DNA of 8,143 nucleotides, taken from contig CAZZCN010000108.1 of assembly GCA_964652975.1 (NCBI GenBank), positions 1 to 8,143 on the forward strand, written 5' to 3'. The notes beneath the pieces are model-generated. The model searched no databases and was not told where the DNA came from. It saw only the letters and a list, made by a program, of their open reading frames with translations. A program made the translations under genes and the position numbers. This document shows, piece by piece, positions 1 through 4,221 of the stretch. The DNA is from CAZZCN01 sp964652975. GTDB lineage: Bacteria > Bacillota > Clostridia > Saccharofermentanales > UBA5734. Every line of letters starts with the position of its first letter. The stretch's first letter is position 1.

Positions 1-397
1 GCCAACCGATGTGCTTTCATTTCCGATGTTCGAGGATATTGGAAATGATGAAATACTCAGCAACAAAGATAATAGTGATTGCAACGAAGTGCTAAAGGCA
101 AAAAAAACTAGCACCAGAATTTTAACTAGAATCCCCACAAACCAGATTTTTATAACCAGCAAAAATACCAAGGAGGCAAATTTCGGCGATATTGTGATAT
201 CATTAGAAAAGGCACTTGAACAATCACAGGAATATGGTCACAGTTTCGAACGCGAAGTGGCATTTTTGACCGTACACAGCGTCCTTCATTTATTAGGATA
301 TGACCACATAGAGGCCAAAGACGAGAAGAAGATGATTAAAAGGCAAAAACAGATAATGACAGAAATTGAGACAGAGCTAACAATGAACAACCTATAG
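1..397 (+). CDS. ybeY: YbeY, endoribonuclease / 16S rRNA maturation factor (5' end missing)
   Basis: Single-strand-specific metallo-endoribonuclease acting in 16S rRNA 3'-end maturation and 70S quality control in the cytoplasm. The reading frame is open from base 2 and begins inside the conserved TDVLSFP segment, so the gene continues upstream of the window; the GTG at 11 is an internal Val, not a start. The family zinc motif H-x3-H-x5-H is present as HSVLHLLGYDH, with zinc-ligand His codons at 275, 287 and 305, and the preceding GDIVISLEKA segment (from 185) is typical. The Gly usual after the first His is Ser here. Between SFPM and GDIVIS there are 52 codons (29-184) rich in Asn, Lys, Thr and Ser, against about 12 residues in E. 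coli YbeY, so this surface loop is expanded. It lies 128 bp upstream of era on the same strand, a classical neighbour. Confidence 0.93.
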   Translation, partial: PTDVLSFPMFEDIGNDEILSNKDNSDCNEVLKAKKTSTRILTRIPTNQIFITSKNTKEANFGDIVISLEKALEQSQEYGHSFEREVAFLTVHSVLHLLGYDHIEAKDEKKMIKRQKQIMTEIETELTMNNL

Positions 398-477
398 CAA
401 GATATGGCATAAACACAGATAACAAAATCACAGCTTCAAATATATTCATGATAACGACCGCTTTAACAATATGATGA

Positions 478-493
478 ACTGATACTTATCAGT
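478..493. promoter_or_regulatory. Short palindrome upstream of era (possible operator)
   Basis: ACTGATA-CT-TATCAGT is a perfect 7-bp inverted repeat with a 2-bp centre. It ends 32 bp before the era GTG. The centre is too short for a good RNA hairpin, so a protein-binding site is more plausible than a terminator. I cannot assign a regulator, and a 7-bp arm can occur by chance in AT-rich DNA. Confidence 0.25.
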
Positions 494-525
494 AAGTAAA
501 AACAAAAAAGGAAATAGGTGAAATA

Positions 526-1491
526 GTGAATAAAACAGATAATAAAACTGAAAAGAAAACAGATAGTAAAACAATAACAAACGATAACAACTTCAAATCC
601 GGATTCGTCGCCATCATCGGAAGACCTAATGTAGGCAAGTCAACCTTGCTCAATACGCTTTCTGAGATGAGGCTTGCAATCGTTTCATCAAAGCCACAGA
701 CGACAAGGCATAATATCAAGTTGATATTAAACGAGGAAGACTCCCAGATAATTTTTACCGACACTCCGGGAATTCATCTACCCAAGACAAAGCTTGCCAA
801 GAAAATGGTTGACCTTGCATACGAAGCACTAAGTGATGCGGATGTTCTTTTACTTATGATTGATGCAACCAAGCCAAAGATATCCTTGATCGAAACTAAG
901 TGCTGCGAACTTGCACAGAAGTTCAAGAAAAAAGTCATCCTTATAATCAACAAAGTCGATCTGATACCTAAGGAGGACCTTTTCCCTATAATAACCAAAT
1001 ACTCCGGTATGCACTCTTTCGATGCGATAATTCCTATTTCGGTGAAGGATGATGATGGCATAGATATATTAAAAAAGGAGATAATCAAGCTTTTGCCCGT
1101 CGGTCCTCAGTATTTTCCGGAAGACGCAATAACCGACCAGACGGAGAGGGGAATTACTTCAGAACTCATCAGGGAGCAGATCCTGCGATTCACATCACAG
1201 GAGATACCTCACGGTACCGCAGTCGAGATTGAGAAGTTTGTAGAATCCGATAACGAAGAGGACGAAAGCGAGTCCATCGTCAGAATCAGTGCCGTAATAT
1301 ACTGCGAGCGTGACTCCCACAAGAAGATGCTCATCGGCAAAAACGGCGAAATGATTAAAAGAATCGGCACCCATGCACGTAAAGAGATTGAAAAGCTCCT
1401 TCAAAGCAAGGTTTTTCTTGAATTGCATGTCAAGGTGAGGGAAGACTGGCGCAACTCGCATGCGATTCTGACCAATCTTGGATACAAGTAA
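526..1491 (+). CDS. era: GTPase Era, ribosome biogenesis factor
   Basis: Essential GTPase that binds the 3' end of 16S rRNA and assists 30S subunit assembly. All G motifs are visible in the 321-residue protein: G1 GRPNVGKST (residues 32-40), G2 in KPQTTRHN, G3 DTPG, G4 NKVD and a G5-like ISVK. The C-terminal KH RNA-binding domain has GKNGEMIKRIG and ends in the Era signature DWRNSHAILTNLGY. The start is GTG at 526 with AGGTG (516-520) 5 nt upstream; an in-frame TAA at 493 rules out a longer protein, and I see no start codon between 529 and the P-loop. The N-terminus is odd: about 24 residues of Lys/Thr/Asp/Asn-rich sequence precede the G domain, including two 8-residue repeats (K3-K10, K11-T18). 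The gene lies between ybeY and recO, as expected functionally. Confidence 0.97.
   Translation: MNKTDNKTEKKTDSKTITNDNNFKSGFVAIIGRPNVGKSTLLNTLSEMRLAIVSSKPQTTRHNIKLILNEEDSQIIFTDTPGIHLPKTKLAKKMVDLAYEALSDADVLLLMIDATKPKISLIETKCCELAQKFKKKVILIINKVDLIPKEDLFPIITKYSGMHSFDAIIPISVKDDDGIDILKKEIIKLLPVGPQYFPEDAITDQTERGITSELIREQILRFTSQEIPHGTAVEIEKFVESDNEEDESESIVRISAVIYCERDSHKKMLIGKNGEMIKRIGTHARKEIEKLLQSKVFLELHVKVREDWRNSHAILTNLGYK
532..579 (+). repeat. 24-bp imperfect tandem repeat in the era N-terminus
   Basis: Two 24-bp units start at 532 and 556; the first 18 bases agree at 16 positions and the remainder is diverged. They encode KTDNKTEK and KTDSKTIT. The core ACAGATARYAAAA occurs at 535-547 and 559-571, and a third copy, ACAGATAACAAAA, lies in the non-coding gap at 415-427. 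Confidence 0.6.
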
Positions 1492-1572
1492 AACTAGAAA
1501 AATGGGTAATGTACGAGTGAAGACCATTTGCGTTTTTATGATTAAGCAAAAATCACATATACATTTTATTAT

Positions 1573-1601
1573 TTGACTTAAGTATTTATTTTTACTAATC
1601 A
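1573..1601 (+). promoter_or_regulatory. Weak candidate promoter for recO
   Basis: TTGACT (1573-1578) is a good -35 match. At 17 bp spacing the hexamer is TAATCA (1596-1601), a poor -10. The 137-bp era-recO gap is very AT-rich and also holds a 7-bp inverted repeat, AATTTAT-N6-ATAAATT (1601-1620), just before the recO RBS. recO may equally be read through from era. Confidence 0.25.
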
Positions 1602-1622
1602 ATTTATTTTATTATAAATTAT

Positions 1623-1628
1623 AAGGGG
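1623..1628 (+). promoter_or_regulatory. recO ribosome binding site that selects a TTG start
   Basis: AAGGGG directly abuts the ATG at 1629, which leaves no spacer for initiation there. The in-frame TTG at 1638 has a 9-nt spacer, and the next ATG (1647) is 18 nt away. TTG 1638 is therefore the best start. Confidence 0.7.
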
Positions 1629-1637
1629 ATGCATATT

Positions 1638-2417
1638 TTGAGTTCGATGCTTGTTAAGGGGATTGTTGTCAGAGAAGTCATGTACAGTGATTACGACAAA
1701 ATTTTAACAGTACTCACACGGGACCATGGTCTGATAACCATATCGGCCAAAAGCGCCAGAAGACCCGGCAGAAATATGCTGTTATCGACCTCGGTTCTGT
1801 CTTTTTCAGAATTCGAAATTTCCGGCAGCGAATCAACACGATATTTTCTAAAAAGCGCCAATGTAATCGAGTCATTCCAGAAAATAAGAACTGATGTTGT
1901 ACTTTTAACGTATTGCGCACATTTGCTCGATCTGGTTTTGGATTCCATGCACGACGTATCATCTGCAGATGACATCTACACTCTATTACTTTACACACTA
2001 TATACAATCTCCAAGGAAAATGCGGATTTTAAAATCATCATACACACGTTTGAACTCAAGCTGCTTTTCGTGCTGGGGTTCATGCCAGTTCTGGATGTCT
2101 GCGCCGAATGCTCTAAAGACCTCAAGGAATTGATTGCGAACAATGAGACTTTTATATTCAGCTTCACACAGTGCGGACTCTGCTGCGAAAACAGTGCCTG
2201 TATTCCGAATTCAAGAGATTATATTAAAATATCAAAGCCCACGCTGCAATGCATCATTTATATTGCTGAGTCAACATACGAAAAACTCTATTCATTCAAG
2301 CTGGAAAAGTGCTATGCAAATGAACTTGCCGCTTTGTCGACGAGGTATATATGCGAGCGGTTGGATAGGTGTTATACGAAATTAAACATGTTAGACGATA
2401 TAGGGAATTTTTGTTAA
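1638..2417 (+). CDS. recO: DNA repair protein RecO
   Basis: Recombination mediator of the RecFOR pathway; it helps load RecA on SSB-coated single-stranded DNA and anneals complementary strands. From the TTG start the protein has 259 residues, close to the family norm. The N-terminal OB fold opens with the typical VKGIVVREVMYSDYDKIL and continues LTRDHGLITISAKSARRPGR (residues 6-45). The helical region contains the family hallmark FELKLLFVLGFMPVLDVC (138-155). A Cys4 zinc finger is intact, with C155-x2-C158 and C179-x2-C182. An ATG at 1629 would add three residues but touches the Shine-Dalgarno sequence. The gene is third in the ybeY-era-recO order. Its stop lies 5 nt before a 40-bp perfect palindrome belonging to the next module, so the acquired region begins almost at the recO stop. 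Confidence 0.94.
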   Translation: MSSMLVKGIVVREVMYSDYDKILTVLTRDHGLITISAKSARRPGRNMLLSTSVLSFSEFEISGSESTRYFLKSANVIESFQKIRTDVVLLTYCAHLLDLVLDSMHDVSSADDIYTLLLYTLYTISKENADFKIIIHTFELKLLFVLGFMPVLDVCAECSKDLKELIANNETFIFSFTQCGLCCENSACIPNSRDYIKISKPTLQCIIYIAESTYEKLYSFKLEKCYANELAALSTRYICERLDRCYTKLNMLDDIGNFC

Positions 2418-2422
2418 AAATC

Positions 2423-2462
2423 ATCATGGTTATAAATAATATATATTATTTATAACCATGAT
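2423..2462. promoter_or_regulatory. Perfect 40-bp palindrome, probable distal AbiEi-type operator
   Basis: The left half ATCATGGTTATAAATAAT+AT (2423-2442) is exactly complementary in reverse to 2443-2462, with no unpaired centre. Symmetry stops at 2422/2463. Bases 2428-2457 match the promoter-proximal site at 2534-2563 at 26 of 30 positions, which argues for a repressor site over a chance palindrome. It begins 5 nt after the recO stop. It could also form a hairpin in the recO transcript, but it is nearly all A/T and no U tract follows, so it is a poor intrinsic terminator. Confidence 0.7.
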
Positions 2463-2465
2463 ATA

Positions 2466-2517
2466 CTACAAAAATTAATCATTAACTAAAATATATATTG
2501 CGGTAAACTTTTTGTAG
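2466..2517. repeat. Interrupted 9-bp inverted repeat between the two operator copies
   Basis: CTACAAAAA (2466-2474) and TTTTTGTAG (2509-2517) are perfect reverse complements separated by 34 bp. They lie between the two palindromic sites and have a different sequence. They might be a second regulator's site, a footprint of insertion, or chance in AT-rich DNA. Confidence 0.4.
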
Positions 2518-2524
2518 AAAATAG

Positions 2525-2553
2525 TTGCTAATTGGTTATATATAATATACACT
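2525..2553 (+). promoter_or_regulatory. Candidate promoter of the antitoxin-toxin operon
   Basis: TTGCTA (2525-2530) and TACACT (2548-2553) are separated by 17 bp, each matching 4 of 6 consensus bases. An exact TATAAT lies at 2541-2546 but has no convincing -35 at the right distance. Either -10 lies inside the operator-like repeat 2534-2563, so a protein bound there would block RNA polymerase. Confidence 0.5.
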
Positions 2554-2563
2554 ATTTATAACG
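2534..2563. promoter_or_regulatory. Promoter-proximal imperfect palindrome, probable second operator
   Basis: This 30-bp site is a 26/30 copy of 2428-2457, differing at 2541, 2550, 2552 and 2563. Its own symmetry is partial: GTTATA/TATAAC outer arms at 2535-2540 and 2557-2562, with 11 of 14 half-site positions paired. Its centre is 106 bp from that of the perfect palindrome. It covers the likely -10 and ends at the first G of the GGAGG RBS (2563-2567), so binding would obstruct transcription start. Confidence 0.7.
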
Positions 2564-2574
2564 GAGGCAGATAT

Positions 2575-3180
2575 ATGATACGACCAGCGTACTTGCAAGA
2601 AATAAAGAAAAAAATTATTTTATCAGAACATGGAAGTGTGTTTATCCCTTCTGATTTTTTTGATATTACTGATGCGGTAAAAGTTAATGTATGCTTATCA
2701 AGACTTGAAAAAGAAAATACTATTCGAAGAATTCTTCGTGGAGTTTATGAATATCCAGAATACAATGATTTCATAGGTGAGTATATAGCACCTTCACCAG
2801 ATAAGGTTGCTAAAGCTTTGGCAAGAAACTACGGCTGGACAATTGTTCCATGCGGAGATACTGCGCTCAATCTGCTTGGCTTATCTACACAGGTTCCTGC
2901 TGTATGGTCTTATGTAAGCGATGGTACTTATAAAAAATATAAGTTTGATAAAATTACTATCAATTTCAAAAGAACAACAAACAAAGAAATATCAAAGATA
3001 ACATATAAAGCAGCATTGGTTATTCAAGCATTAAAGGCATTAGGAAGTGAAAAGATTAACGCAGCTGTGATTAAGAAAATCTCAAGCAGAATAGATGAAT
3101 ATGAAAAGAAAAATATGTTAATAGAGACAAAACACGCAACAGCTTGGATATATGAAATCATAAAAGAAATTTGCAAGTGA
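2575..3180 (+). CDS. AbiEi-like antitoxin, DUF6088 family (type IV toxin-antitoxin)
   Basis: A 201-residue protein recognised from family pattern. The N-terminal winged helix (about 1-60) carries GSVFIPSDFFDI, then LSRLEKENTIRRILRGVYEYP. This is followed by the conserved GDTALNLLGLSTQVPAVWSYVSDG segment (94-117) and a short strand-rich KITINFKRT stretch (126-134). These are hallmarks of DUF6088 proteins, grouped with AbiEi antitoxins. Its expected jobs are to neutralise the AbiEii toxin encoded next and to autorepress the operon by binding inverted repeats; both are inferred from family knowledge. The start is ATG 2575 with GGAGG 7 nt upstream (2563-2567). The stop (TGA 3178-3180) lies 8 nt before the toxin ATG. 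Base composition is visibly more AT-rich than era or recO, consistent with transfer. The basic Lys-rich C-terminal third resembles no domain I can name. Confidence 0.82.
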   Translation: MIRPAYLQEIKKKIILSEHGSVFIPSDFFDITDAVKVNVCLSRLEKENTIRRILRGVYEYPEYNDFIGEYIAPSPDKVAKALARNYGWTIVPCGDTALNLLGLSTQVPAVWSYVSDGTYKKYKFDKITINFKRTTNKEISKITYKAALVIQALKALGSEKINAAVIKKISSRIDEYEKKNMLIETKHATAWIYEIIKEICK

Positions 3181-3188
3181 GGTAGACT

Positions 3189-4187
3189 ATGAATAATATT
3201 GCTAAATTGCCCATTAAAGACCGCGACGCTCTATTTCGAAATACCGCTCACAATATGGGAATGAGCGAGGCAATAATTGAAAAAGACTTTTGGGTATGTT
3301 TTATACTGGATTATCTATTCAATAAATGCAAATGGAAAAACAATCTCGCCTTTAAAGGTGGTACAAGTCTTTCAAAATCCTTTGGGTTAATTGAACGATT
3401 TTCTGAGGATATTGATCTTATTCTCGATTGGTGTATTTTAAGTTACGGTAAAGATGAACCTTGGAATGAGCGTACCTTTTCGAAACAGGATTTATTTAAT
3501 AAAGATGCAAATATTCGTGCAGTAGAATTCTTGAAAAATGAATTTGTACCTGCAATAACAAAAGATATTGAGAATGAATTAAATATCGAAATTCATTTTT
3601 ATACCGACATTGAGGATGAGCAAACAATAAATTTTGCTTATCCAAACAGCTTTACAGATAAATCTATTACTCCAGAAATACGTCTTGAAATTGGTGCGCT
3701 TGCTGCGTGGACTCCCGCAGCAATAAAACAAATAACTCCTTATGCTGCTGTTGAATACACGCATTTATTTTCTAAGCCAACAACAGAGGTTTTAACTGTA
3801 TTGCCCGAACGCACATTTTGGGAAAAGATTACAATTTTACATCGCGAAGCAAATCGACCCAAAGATAAAGAATTTCCCGCTCGGTATTCACGTCATTATT
3901 ATGACCTTTATTGTATAGCTAACTCTGATATAAAAGCAAAGGCGATTTCAGACAAAGAACTTCTTACAAAAGTAGTCGTATTTAAAGAAAAATTTTACCG
4001 CTGTCCTTGGGCAAAATATGATGAAGCTAAGGTTGGAACTATAAAATTATTACCACCGCTATATAATCTCGCCGAATTAGAGGATGATTATAAGCATATG
4101 CAAAATATGATTTTTGGAAACAAACCCACCTTTACTGAAATGATGAAGGTGATTGAGCAATTGGAACGAGATATTAATGCCCTATAA
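3189..4187 (+). CDS. AbiEii/AbiGii-family nucleotidyltransferase toxin
   Basis: A 332-residue protein of the AbiEii toxin family, which has a DNA polymerase beta-type nucleotidyltransferase fold. Related toxins inhibit growth by adding nucleotides to tRNA; the target here is unknown. Motif I is GGTSLSK (57-63) and the metal-binding motif II is ERFSEDIDL (69-77), with likely catalytic D74 and D76. Later family motifs are ERTFWEKITILHRE (207-220, K213) and SRHYYDLYCI (234-243, with R235 and D239). All catalytic positions I can judge are intact, so it should be active. The start is ATG 3189. The Shine-Dalgarno GAGG (3179-3182) overlaps the antitoxin stop, implying translational coupling and antitoxin-first synthesis. 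It is AT-rich like its partner and converges on the helicase gene with a 34-bp gap and no visible terminator. A role in phage defence is inference. Confidence 0.9.
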   Translation: MNNIAKLPIKDRDALFRNTAHNMGMSEAIIEKDFWVCFILDYLFNKCKWKNNLAFKGGTSLSKSFGLIERFSEDIDLILDWCILSYGKDEPWNERTFSKQDLFNKDANIRAVEFLKNEFVPAITKDIENELNIEIHFYTDIEDEQTINFAYPNSFTDKSITPEIRLEIGALAAWTPAAIKQITPYAAVEYTHLFSKPTTEVLTVLPERTFWEKITILHREANRPKDKEFPARYSRHYYDLYCIANSDIKAKAISDKELLTKVVVFKEKFYRCPWAKYDEAKVGTIKLLPPLYNLAELEDDYKHMQNMIFGNKPTFTEMMKVIEQLERDINAL

Positions 4188-4221
4188 AGAGTTGCACAAA
4201 TCATAAACCGTATAAATCATA

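Noticed and set aside
11..28. GTG at 11 as a start for the first gene
   Set aside because: The frame is open upstream and the codon is the conserved Val of TDVLSFP in YbeY, so the gene is truncated by the window edge.
1500..1529. AAATGG...CCATTT inverted repeat after era followed by GCGTTTTTAT
   Set aside because: A 6-bp stem with an 18-nt loop and an offset U run is too weak to call a terminator.
1195..1602. 135-codon minus-strand frame
   Set aside because: It is antisense to the KH domain region of era, and no recognisable protein pattern is visible.
4188..4221. Possible direct repeat matching the upstream operator as an insertion-site duplication
   Set aside because: The AT-rich stretch near 4200-4220 shares only short fragments with 2423-2462, not enough to claim a duplicated target.
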